A DNA stretch of 64,000 nucleotides from a virus: positions 114,198 to 178,197 of the IMG/VR virus record IMGVR_UViG_3300028392_001993. One strand, 5' to 3'. A program made the position numbers and the translations under genes. Below the pieces are notes generated by a model. It was given only the letters and a program-made list of their open reading frames with translations. It was not told the DNA's origin and did not search any database. Positions 46,501 through 54,198 of this stretch are shown here, piece by piece; within the stretch, counting starts at the first letter, position 1, and every line of letters begins with the position of its first letter.

Positions 46501-49500
46501 TACTTTATTGGTAACGGTAGTCAGTTAACAGGTGTTGCAGCCTCTAGCGTAAACGCTGCCGCATTAGTTGGTAATACCTTAAGTTCAAATGTTTTATACT
46601 CAAGTTTAACCACAGTTGGCACCTTGGCCAACTTATCTGTAACAGGTAACGTTACAGGTGGTAACGTACTAACAGGCGGTGTGATCAGTTCGTCAGGAAC
46701 TGTAACTGGTGGCAATGTTTTAACTGCTGGCCTAGTATCAGCCGCTGGCAACGTAACTGGCGGCAACATCAATACTGCTGGCCTAGTATCAACCAAAGAC
46801 TTTGGCATAACTGGCAATATCATTGGTAACTTGATACCCAGTGCCAACGTCACTTACAACATTGGTAATCCCACACACGCTTTCAAAGATTTATATCTAA
46901 GTGGAAACAGTATCTACCTAGGACCACAGGTAATCAGTTCTAACGCCACTGGCATCACAGTAGGAGGAGGTGACCTAGCAGGTAGTAATGTTGTTGCATC
47001 TAATGCTATCACAGCCGGAACTACAATCTCAGCAGTTGGTAATGTAACTGGTGGCAATGTTTTAACTGCTGGCCTAATTAGTGCTACAAGTACAATTACA
47101 TCGGCAGCAAATATTACAGGTGCTAATTTAGTCACTACTGGGTTGGCCACAGTATCAGGGAACATTACAGGTGGTAATGTATTAACAGCAGGTCAAGTAA
47201 GTGCTACCGCTAACATCACTGGTGGTAATGTATCAACTGCTGGATTAATCACAGCCACTGGTAACATTACTGGTAGCAATGTAAGTATCACTGGCGGCAC
47301 ACTGGCATTTGCCAATGCTAATATTGTACAAACTAATCCATTAGATTTAGCAATCACTGGCGCCTACCAAATCTCAGTAAAACCAGCAGGCGGATCTTAT
47401 CAGTGGACTTTTGGCAACGACGGTGCATTAACTGGATCAACTGGAGTAGGCGTTACTGGATATCTATCAGCAGGTGGTAACGTAACTGGTGGAAACTTAT
47501 TAACATCAGGATTGGTTAGTGCCACCGGCAATATCATTGGCGGTAATGTTAATACCAGTGCAATTCGACCAGTCAGTGGCGGCCTAATAATCAGTACCGC
47601 ATCTGGAAATTTAACACTACAACCTTCGGGTAACATTGTGTTGGCCAACACTATTATCAATAGTGTAGCATATCCACAACAAGACACAGACGCCGCAAGC
47701 AAGATATACGTTGATAATATGATATCAACTGGTTTAGCATACCACACTCCAGTTGCGGCAGCCACTACCACAACCCTGGCCACTACCACAGGTGGTACAA
47801 TCACCTATACCCAACCCAATGGTGTATCAAATGGTGTGGGTGCATTGCTAACAACTACCGGCTCGTTCAACTTGATTGACACTGCCAATGTGCAGACTGT
47901 TGGCACACGTATCCTGGTCAAGAACGAAGGTAATGCGGTATACAATGGTGTGTATACCTGGGCCAATGCCACAAATATTATCCGTTCAACTGACACAGAC
48001 ACATACGGACCAGACAGCACAACTGACTTGAGTTTAAATGATTACTTCTTTGTGCAAGGAGGTAACGTCAACAAAGGCGGCGCCTATGTGGTCAGTGCAC
48101 CTGCAGGTACAATTACCTTTGGCACAAGTAACATCACGTTCAGCCAGTTCAGTTCAAGTCAAACTTACACAGCCAACACTGATGCTGGCATAAGTCTAAC
48201 GGGCACTCAGATCAATGCCAAGGTAGATCAAAATACCACAGCATTTGACGGCGGCGGCAATATCATTGTCAAAGCCAATGCCAATCTCACAACACCAAAT
48301 ATTGGTGCGGCAACTGGTACAAGTCTAAGTGTTACCAGTAACGTAACCGGCGGCAATATTAACACTGGTGGCGCAGTCTCAGCCACTGCCAACATTACAG
48401 GTGGTAACGTATTAACTGGTGGTGTGGTATCAGCCACTGCCAACATAACCGGTGGCAACTTAACAACCGCTGGACAAATATCAGCAACCGGCAATATAAC
48501 TGGCAACTACTTTATTGGTAATGGCTCGGCCCTTACTGGAGTAATTGCATCTGGAGGCTCAGGCAACACAATCACATTAGGTACACCCACAGATGGTAAC
48601 CTTACTGGCAATGATGTTGCGTATCAAGGATGGACCACAGCAACTTATGTCACAGACGGCTTGGATGATTTGAACCAAGTGGCCTTGAACATCGCTGGCA
48701 ATACATTTGTGGGCAACACCTATATCACTGCTAACGTAAGTTCAGGACCCAGTCCATTAAGTGTAGCACTAACCGGACGTTACATCGGTAATCCCAACGC
48801 TTATTTGTGGCAATTTGGTGATGGCACAGCCAACGTCACAACTGCCAATGCCACACATACATTCAGCAACACATTGGGTGGAACATTTACTGTGACCTAT
48901 ACTGCGTACAACACCAATGGCACTCACGCAGGCAATGCGGCTAACGGAGCCAAAGGATCAACCAGTACAGCATCTACCACAATAACATTGTACACACCTA
49001 CTCCAATACCATCTTTTACTGCCAACAGAACAAGTTTGGACACCCCAGGCGGCGTGTTGATAACTAATACCAGTCAGTATGCAGAGACTTACTCAATCAA
49101 CTGGGGCGACGGCACTATTGTGATTCCGGCCAACAACTGGACCACAGCAAGCCATACCTTCACCAACGCCACAGCCAACACTGATGTGTTGTACGGAGTC
49201 AACTTAACTGGCAACAGCGCCAACGCAGGTGCAAGTCCAGTTAGTGTGACATCATCCAACACCAATGTTAAAGTTTATTCGTCACAGTCCGGCAATGTGT
49301 TTGTCACTGCTAACGTTGCCAACGTGATCAACGGTGTGGGCACAATAAGTTTCCGCAACGATTCAAACGGCACACCTGGTAATACCGCAAGTTTTGGCGC
49401 ACAACAATTGTACAGTTTTAACTATGGCGACGGTAACATCAGCAATGTCAATATTCAGGCAGGTCTTGCTGGCAACCCAAGTGCGGCCAACGTCACACAC

Positions 49501-51615
49501 TTGTTTGCATTGAGTGCAGCCAATCAGTCGGGCAACAAATACGAACAATACACAGCAAACTTGTCCTTGTATACCGGTTACAGTACTAGCCCATTCAAGA
49601 GTGGCAACATCACAATCACCATTGAACCACAGACTCGTGCCAACTACGTTGGAACCACTGCTAACGTCACCACCAATGCCACTGCCAACACAGGCAACGC
49701 CAGAGTGGGCTATCTCTACACTGACTACAATGGTGCCAACCGATCGACATTCACATTCCAGAACACCAGTGAGAACAGCAACATTGCCAACTGGACCTGG
49801 GGCGATGCTACATTCAGCAATGGCGTGAGCAACGTGGGCAACGTGTTACATACCTATAACAGTACTGGAGCCTTTACTGTGTCACTCCAGGCCAATGGCA
49901 CACCAAATGGTATAACTAGTACCGCACAAAGCAATACCTTTAGCACTACAGGTTACATTTTCATTGCCGCCAACCCAACTGCACCTACTGCACTGAGTGG
50001 CTTTGCCAATTTGACCATTGCCAATGCCAGTCAAGGCACAAGTCCATTGCTGGCTGCTGGCGCCACAGACGCATCAGGTGGCAACATTCCAGCCAATGGC
50101 ACCAGTGTCACACGTTTTGCAACAACAGCAACTATCACAACCAGTGCCAACGTTCAACTGGCAAACACAGCCGTAACAGGCACGTTGTATGCTTATGTGA
50201 ACAATGCCAACGCAGGTAGTGTGACATTTAGTAATGTGAGCAACACTGTTGGAACATCGGGTGCCTTGGTGGTGTCAGCAGATCAAGACTTGCACGTGGC
50301 CAATGCCGCGGTACCTAGTTACTTCTACAAAGTGTTCAGTGCCAATGTAAGTTGTGCTTTGAGCAGTTTGAGCACAGGTTACAACAATTACAAAATGGTA
50401 CACTCAGTATCGGGCAACACCAACTATGTGGGCTTTGTCAAAGACAATTTGAACACAGCACCCGGTCTAGTTACCAGCAACGTGGCCATGGTGGAGGCCA
50501 CAGCAGGAACCTACAGATACATTTCAGGCATTCCTTACTACAACACAGGATCACCCACAATTACAATTGCCAACCTGCAGGTGGCAAACTTGGCCGGACA
50601 AACATTTACCAGTACCAATCCGTTCATACTTGATAGCGGAACAGTATACGAAGGCTCAGGCGCAGTAGTGGCAGCAAGCCAAACTAAATCTTTGGCAGGG
50701 ATTGACAATGCCGGCAACAGTATGTTGACCGGCAGCAACGTCAAGGCCAATATTGGTGTTAGTGCAAACTATACTTTTGGTAATCTAACTGCCAACCTTG
50801 GCGGTAGCAACAACAGCGTGAGTACATTGCAAGCCAACATACTCAATGTGATTGGAACCAGTGCCACAATTCAATTACCAACCAAGATACAGATGTATGC
50901 TGGTGCAAACTCTGGAGTGAATGAGCAGTCAATTACTTGCACACCCACTGCCAACACACAAGCAGCCATACGTATTGTGATGAGCACAGCAGGCAACACT
51001 CCTGCGTTCTCCAATTCTACCAACTTCTACACTGCCAATGCTTGGTCAGGAGCACAGACAATTGCTGGTACACCAGAGTCAGTGGTGCGATATGGCGTAC
51101 TCACACAGTATGCAGTTGACTTGAGCACAGGCTACTTGCCAGCAGGACCAAACTTGTCAGTCACTGGCAGCAGAACAAGCACACAGTATTTTACTTTTGC
51201 ATTTGCAAGACCAAGCCTGGCCAACTTTGATGTTAGATTAACAACCACCACAGGTGTTGCAGGAGTTTGGGTAGCGGCACCGGGCACAACCATAGACAAG
51301 AGTGGATTTTCATCACCCACTCCTGGATTCCCTGGACCCACTAGTAGTATCAACGGATGGCTGGAAGCATTTACACAGTATGCTGGATCAGGAGTTCCTG
51401 GTGCGGCTAGTGGCACGGGCGGCAACGGCTCAAACGGGTGTGCTTTAACTGGTGCCGATGTAATACCGTTAAATACAGCAATTGCCAATGTAGGATACAC
51501 AATGACTCTGGGATCTCAAAACGCTGCCAACAGTACTGGCAACAACATTTTAATTAGAATTGCACTGGCAACGGGTCAATCTATCACAGCCTTGTCAATA
51601 GGAGTAGCCGCTTAA
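43525..51615 (+). CDS. Giant tail fibre/adhesin with T-G-N repeats and PKD domains
   Basis: 2696 aa. The N-terminus (QIIDVGAAANDGTGEPLRNA, then FTGVNDNFTQIW) is a phage baseplate/virion-attachment motif. Residues 100-1350 consist of about 17-residue repeats of the type GNVTGGNVLTAGLISATG, interrupted by FIGNGALLTGI and TTAAQPNITSVGTL units. A 219-codon module (47671-48327) follows, shared with the 2144-aa fibre. Nucleotides 48720-49900 encode about four PKD-like domains (WQFGDGTANV, SINWGDGTIV, FNYGDGNISN, WTWGDATFSN). The C-terminal third is a beta-rich Ser/Asn/Thr domain ending near ALSIGVAA. Role inferred: a long fibre for host recognition, PKD domains probably contacting polysaccharide. 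It overlaps the next start by one base (TAATG). Confidence 0.82.
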   Translation: MTQQIIDVGAAANDGTGEPLRNAFTGVNDNFTQIWTAGPVGSQVQITGNIVTTTVTNLGLTLAGNGIGNITANSSIVPGTAGVYDIGAPDNKFQYIYGDYLVGNGALITGIVANTSYNNSNVAAFLPTYTGNLVSLTGPVRTTANVIAGNIITSGFLGVSGAISGGNITGTNLISSGYVSAVGNITTTANISGNYLLGNGAFITGITATNIAAGALTGTTLSSNVLYSSLQVVGNLVYVNVDGNITTTGRFIGSGAGLTNIPAANIVGTIANASYATTAGIAYSVSAANVSGTVANATYATTAGSATTATIANTANAVAGANVTGVVANAAYAITAGSATTANTANTSATVTTAAQPNITSVGTLTSVSVSGNATAGNILTGGQISAIGNVSGNYFIGNGALLTGIASNASANAGALVGSTLSSNVVFSSLTTVGNLVSVNVDGNVITGGRFIGSGAGLTNIPGANVSGNVANANVAATVTTAAQPNITSVGTLTSLTSTGNVTANYFIGNGSLLTGIAASNVNAGALVGSTLSANVLYSSLQTVGNLVSVNVTGNITTTGRFIGSGAGLTNIPAGNISGTVANAAYATTAGLATTATTANTATTVTSNAQPNITSVGTLTSVSVTGNAGVGRLNIGQANLYITNTNPPVLAVQADTTQFSANIDVATNIRTYSVTANATISAIGNITGGNLVTAGNATASYFIGNGRQLTGIVATSVGNLDSLVVIGNTTTGNLLTGGLISAVGNIKTVANVSGNYFIGNGALLTGITVSAGTSIVNGNSNVVVGANGNVTVGVTGTSNVSVFTPAGVEVKGLVSATGNIAGNYLLGNGALITGLPAGYSNADVANYLPTYTGNLVSLTGPVTTTSNITGGNLLTGAQVIANGEIQTGTGFSTGGYLSVNGSTDLHNTNVTGYLSATGNLTGNYILGNGALLTGVITSVANINNGTSNVTVVSSGGNITVGVGGTGNVAVFASTGEYITGLLSASGNVTGNYFIGNGSQLTGVAASSVNAAALVGNTLSSNVLYSSLTTVGTLANLSVTGNVTGGNVLTGGVISSSGTVTGGNVLTAGLVSAAGNVTGGNINTAGLVSTKDFGITGNIIGNLIPSANVTYNIGNPTHAFKDLYLSGNSIYLGPQVISSNATGITVGGGDLAGSNVVASNAITAGTTISAVGNVTGGNVLTAGLISATSTITSAANITGANLVTTGLATVSGNITGGNVLTAGQVSATANITGGNVSTAGLITATGNITGSNVSITGGTLAFANANIVQTNPLDLAITGAYQISVKPAGGSYQWTFGNDGALTGSTGVGVTGYLSAGGNVTGGNLLTSGLVSATGNIIGGNVNTSAIRPVSGGLIISTASGNLTLQPSGNIVLANTIINSVAYPQQDTDAASKIYVDNMISTGLAYHTPVAAATTTTLATTTGGTITYTQPNGVSNGVGALLTTTGSFNLIDTANVQTVGTRILVKNEGNAVYNGVYTWANATNIIRSTDTDTYGPDSTTDLSLNDYFFVQGGNVNKGGAYVVSAPAGTITFGTSNITFSQFSSSQTYTANTDAGISLTGTQINAKVDQNTTAFDGGGNIIVKANANLTTPNIGAATGTSLSVTSNVTGGNINTGGAVSATANITGGNVLTGGVVSATANITGGNLTTAGQISATGNITGNYFIGNGSALTGVIASGGSGNTITLGTPTDGNLTGNDVAYQGWTTATYVTDGLDDLNQVALNIAGNTFVGNTYITANVSSGPSPLSVALTGRYIGNPNAYLWQFGDGTANVTTANATHTFSNTLGGTFTVTYTAYNTNGTHAGNAANGAKGSTSTASTTITLYTPTPIPSFTANRTSLDTPGGVLITNTSQYAETYSINWGDGTIVIPANNWTTASHTFTNATANTDVLYGVNLTGNSANAGASPVSVTSSNTNVKVYSSQSGNVFVTANVANVINGVGTISFRNDSNGTPGNTASFGAQQLYSFNYGDGNISNVNIQAGLAGNPSAANVTHLFALSAANQSGNKYEQYTANLSLYTGYSTSPFKSGNITITIEPQTRANYVGTTANVTTNATANTGNARVGYLYTDYNGANRSTFTFQNTSENSNIANWTWGDATFSNGVSNVGNVLHTYNSTGAFTVSLQANGTPNGITSTAQSNTFSTTGYIFIAANPTAPTALSGFANLTIANASQGTSPLLAAGATDASGGNIPANGTSVTRFATTATITTSANVQLANTAVTGTLYAYVNNANAGSVTFSNVSNTVGTSGALVVSADQDLHVANAAVPSYFYKVFSANVSCALSSLSTGYNNYKMVHSVSGNTNYVGFVKDNLNTAPGLVTSNVAMVEATAGTYRYISGIPYYNTGSPTITIANLQVANLAGQTFTSTNPFILDSGTVYEGSGAVVAASQTKSLAGIDNAGNSMLTGSNVKANIGVSANYTFGNLTANLGGSNNSVSTLQANILNVIGTSATIQLPTKIQMYAGANSGVNEQSITCTPTANTQAAIRIVMSTAGNTPAFSNSTNFYTANAWSGAQTIAGTPESVVRYGVLTQYAVDLSTGYLPAGPNLSVTGSRTSTQYFTFAFARPSLANFDVRLTTTTGVAGVWVAAPGTTIDKSGFSSPTPGFPGPTSSINGWLEAFTQYAGSGVPGAASGTGGNGSNGCALTGADVIPLNTAIANVGYTMTLGSQNAANSTGNNILIRIALATGQSITALSIGVAA
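47671..48327 (+). repeat. 219-codon module, copy 1 (shared between two fibre genes)
   Basis: Aligns without gaps to 56758-57414 (offset 9087). Long identical protein runs include TTTLATTTGGTITYTQPNG and NAVYNGVYTWANATNIIRS, with many silent DNA differences. The LVKNE-x-NAVYNGVY core is a widespread phage-fibre motif. Confidence 0.85.
48720..49900 (+). repeat. Array of about four PKD-like domains
   Basis: Each unit has a W/N-x-(F/W)-GDG or GDA centre followed about 20 residues later by a H-T-F/H-L-F/H-T-Y element. These are the hallmarks of PKD beta-sandwiches, common in surface and polysaccharide-binding proteins. Confidence 0.7.
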
Positions 51616-53459
51616 TGGCCGCCTCGTTTAACGAATCACAAAAGATTGACTACCTTTGGAAAAAGGTCGGCTACGGGGTAACCAAAACTGCCGAGCCTGC
51701 TTCCAAAGAAGCCTTCAACGAAAGCATACCCAGTCCACTGCTGTATCGTGGCGACCTTATTTGGACACAGAGTGGAGACATACCTGCCACACCTCCGGCT
51801 AATACCACGTCACTGGTGCAAGTGTACAAAGATGGTGGCGGCGCTGGATACAGTCCTACAATACAATGTACTGAAGACCTAACAGCACCTGACAATCAAA
51901 CCTGGAAAACAAACCTAATCAACTGGATTCCCACACAGTTTGGTGACAACTACCTGGTGCAAGTGTACGCTGGCGCCGCAAACATAAGCAATCCTCAAAC
52001 AGCAGGTACTAAACTGTTTGGCGCAGGTTCTGGCAGTGATGACACTTGGTTCTTTGATTATCAATCTGGCGTTCTAAACTTCAATGGCGCAACTATACCA
52101 ACTGCTATTGGTACCGGAACAGCCAACACAATTTATGTTGTGGGCTACAGATATGTTGGCGAGTTTGGGGTAGACACAACATTTATCAGCAACGGCACAA
52201 GTAATGTGAACATTGCCACTGCCAATGGCAACATCACCATGGGTGTGAATGGCACCAGCAATGTTGCTGTAATTTCTAACACAGGTGCATACGTTTCGGG
52301 TGTGGTTAGCGCCTCGGGCAACATAACTGGCAACTACTTCATTGGTAATGGTAGTCAGTTAACTGGTGTTGCCGCAGCCAGTGTAAATGCCAATGCATTG
52401 ATTGGTAACACACTAAGTTCGAACGTACTATATTCAAGCCTGACTCAAGTTGGTACACTGAGTAATGTATCCGTCTCTGGCAATGTAGTTGGCGGTAATG
52501 TTTTAACAGGTGGTGTAGTATCAGCCACTGGTAACGTAACCAGCGGCGGCGTTGTTACTACCGGACCCAGTGGCAACATCAGTGGTGCCAATGTAGTTTC
52601 GGCCACCACGTTTACTGCCACTGCCAACATCACTGGCGGTAACATACTAACAATTGGTAAGGTTAGTGCAACAGGTAATGTATATGGCAATGCAATATTG
52701 TCAGACAACTATTTTTATGCCAATGGTCAACCAATTCCTACAGGTATTGTTTATACTGCCGCATCGTCTCCGCCTGCTGGCCCAGATGTTGGAGATCAAT
52801 GGTATGATATTATCAATGATGTGTTGTATGAATTCCTTAATGACGGCACAAGCACATACTGGGTAGATTCAAACTCTCCAGCATTTGCCGGCGGTGTTGT
52901 GGCCAATGTGGCAATTTCTGGAGTGCTACTACCAGTTGCAAACGTCACATATGATATTGGTAGCAGTACTGTATATTTCCGCAACACCTACACACAGAAC
53001 CTCTACACCAACAATAGATTGCCTGCATACAATATGCCCCTGGGTGCTGTGGTACAAACAATAATGAGTTCAACACTGGGTGGTAGCGTAACAAACAGCA
53101 CCAGTTATGCTGACATCAGTTATGCAAATGTAACAATCACACCATCTAGTGCAACAAGTAAAATATTAATTTTGGCCACAGGAACCAGTGAATTTAGTGC
53201 TGTGTCAGGTTTTGGCGTTACTTCCTATACTCAATTGGTTAGAGGTGCTAGTACTAGTTTGCAAGTTCAAAGCACCGGAACATCAGGGACAGGTGGCACA
53301 GATGCAGGCGCAACAGGTGCTATTTCTTACAGTTATATTGATAGTCCGGCAACCACAGGTGCTGTGACTTATAAATTACAGCAAAAAGTGTCTACTGCCA
53401 GTAGCACACTGACCAGTACAAATATTTGGCTGATAGCAATGGAGATAACCGGATCATGA
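51615..53459 (+). CDS. Tail fibre protein with baseplate-attachment N-terminus (614 aa)
   Basis: 614 aa. The N-terminal 190 residues are non-repetitive (FNESQKIDYLWKKVGYGVTK, LLYRGDLIWTQSGDIPATPP, WFFDYQSGVLNFNGATIP), the type of conserved head that anchors fibres to the baseplate. Then come T-G-N repeats and a DQWYDIINDVLYEFLNDG module that reappears in the 2144-aa fibre. A C-terminal jelly-roll-like tip of about 145 residues begins MPLGAVVQTIMSSTLGG and ends NIWLIAMEITGS. That tip type is common in receptor-binding domains. Its stop overlaps the next start by ATGA. Confidence 0.78.
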   Translation: MAASFNESQKIDYLWKKVGYGVTKTAEPASKEAFNESIPSPLLYRGDLIWTQSGDIPATPPANTTSLVQVYKDGGGAGYSPTIQCTEDLTAPDNQTWKTNLINWIPTQFGDNYLVQVYAGAANISNPQTAGTKLFGAGSGSDDTWFFDYQSGVLNFNGATIPTAIGTGTANTIYVVGYRYVGEFGVDTTFISNGTSNVNIATANGNITMGVNGTSNVAVISNTGAYVSGVVSASGNITGNYFIGNGSQLTGVAAASVNANALIGNTLSSNVLYSSLTQVGTLSNVSVSGNVVGGNVLTGGVVSATGNVTSGGVVTTGPSGNISGANVVSATTFTATANITGGNILTIGKVSATGNVYGNAILSDNYFYANGQPIPTGIVYTAASSPPAGPDVGDQWYDIINDVLYEFLNDGTSTYWVDSNSPAFAGGVVANVAISGVLLPVANVTYDIGSSTVYFRNTYTQNLYTNNRLPAYNMPLGAVVQTIMSSTLGGSVTNSTSYADISYANVTITPSSATSKILILATGTSEFSAVSGFGVTSYTQLVRGASTSLQVQSTGTSGTGGTDAGATGAISYSYIDSPATTGAVTYKLQQKVSTASSTLTSTNIWLIAMEITGS

Positions 53460-54130
53460 TAACATTATTTCATGCTATTCAAAGTCTAGTGCCCGGAGCA
53501 GAAGTCAGTGTGGGCATATTTGACCAATCAATAGAATGGCACAAGCCTGACACTGCCCCAGTGTCTTTGGAACAAATATTGCAAGAACAACAGCGTTTGC
53601 AACAGGCCTATGACTGGAATGAATACCAAAGAAATCGTGCTAGAGAATATCCTAGCATCCAAGAGCAATTAGATGCCTTGTATCACGCTGGTGTGTTTCC
53701 ACCGGCTATGGCTGCTAGAATACGGGCAGTAAAAGCAAAATACCCACGCTATTCTCTAGAACAAACACAAACACAAACAGTAGAGCAGTCAGCGCCCAAA
53801 ATGTCAGTTGATGAGTGGCTGGCAGAAGAAACAACAAAAATGACTGCCGAAGAATGGCTAGCAAAACAAAACTCGGCGACTCATATGACTCGAGAAGAGT
53901 GGCTGGCATCACAGGCCACTGTAAAAATAGAACACAACACCGGGCCCGCAAATACTGTCACTGTTACTCGAACTATGACTACAGAAGAGTGGTTGCGAGA
54001 GCAAACTGCCCAAGAAAATAATCAAATGATGACCCGCGAACAGTGGCTAGAACAACAAAAAACACAGGCCCAGCCGCGACAAATGACCCGTGAAGAATGG
54101 CTTGCACAGCAAGCAAACGTAGGAAATTAG
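53456..54130 (+). CDS. Fibre-associated protein with six EEWLA-type repeats
   Basis: 224 aa from the ATG at 53456, which overlaps the fibre stop (ATGA); a TTG at 53426 is in frame but less likely. Residues 60-110 contain NRAREYPSIQEQLDALYHAG and MAARIRAVKAKYPRYS, a motif found beside or at the end of phage fibre genes and probably linked to fibre assembly. From residue about 120 the protein is built of repeats with a 10-residue core: MSVDEWLAEE, MTAEEWLAKQ, MTREEWLASQ, MTTEEWLREQ, MTREQWLEQQ, MTREEWLAQQ. Function of the repeats is unknown; they would form amphipathic helices. Confidence 0.7.
   Translation: MITLFHAIQSLVPGAEVSVGIFDQSIEWHKPDTAPVSLEQILQEQQRLQQAYDWNEYQRNRAREYPSIQEQLDALYHAGVFPPAMAARIRAVKAKYPRYSLEQTQTQTVEQSAPKMSVDEWLAEETTKMTAEEWLAKQNSATHMTREEWLASQATVKIEHNTGPANTVTVTRTMTTEEWLREQTAQENNQMMTREQWLEQQKTQAQPRQMTREEWLAQQANVGN
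53800..54115 (+). repeat. Six-fold MT-x-EEWLA-x-Q protein repeat
   Basis: Six copies of a 10-residue core with spacers of 4 to 24 residues. Met, Glu/Asp, Trp and Leu are fixed in all six. Confidence 0.85.
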
Positions 54131-54198
54131 TATAAAAATGCTAGAAATAGAAAAGTTTAGTCTGGCATAAGTAGTGTATAAGACCAACAGGAGAAATT

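Noticed and set aside
53426-53455. TTG start giving ten extra residues to the EEWLA protein
   Set aside because: The ATG at 53456 overlaps the upstream stop as ATGA, the same coupling used elsewhere in the window.
54131-54138. TATAAAAA as late promoter for the 2144-aa fibre
   Set aside because: One mismatch in the central TAAATA core that all other boxes keep; read-through from 43494 or a diverged promoter is equally likely.
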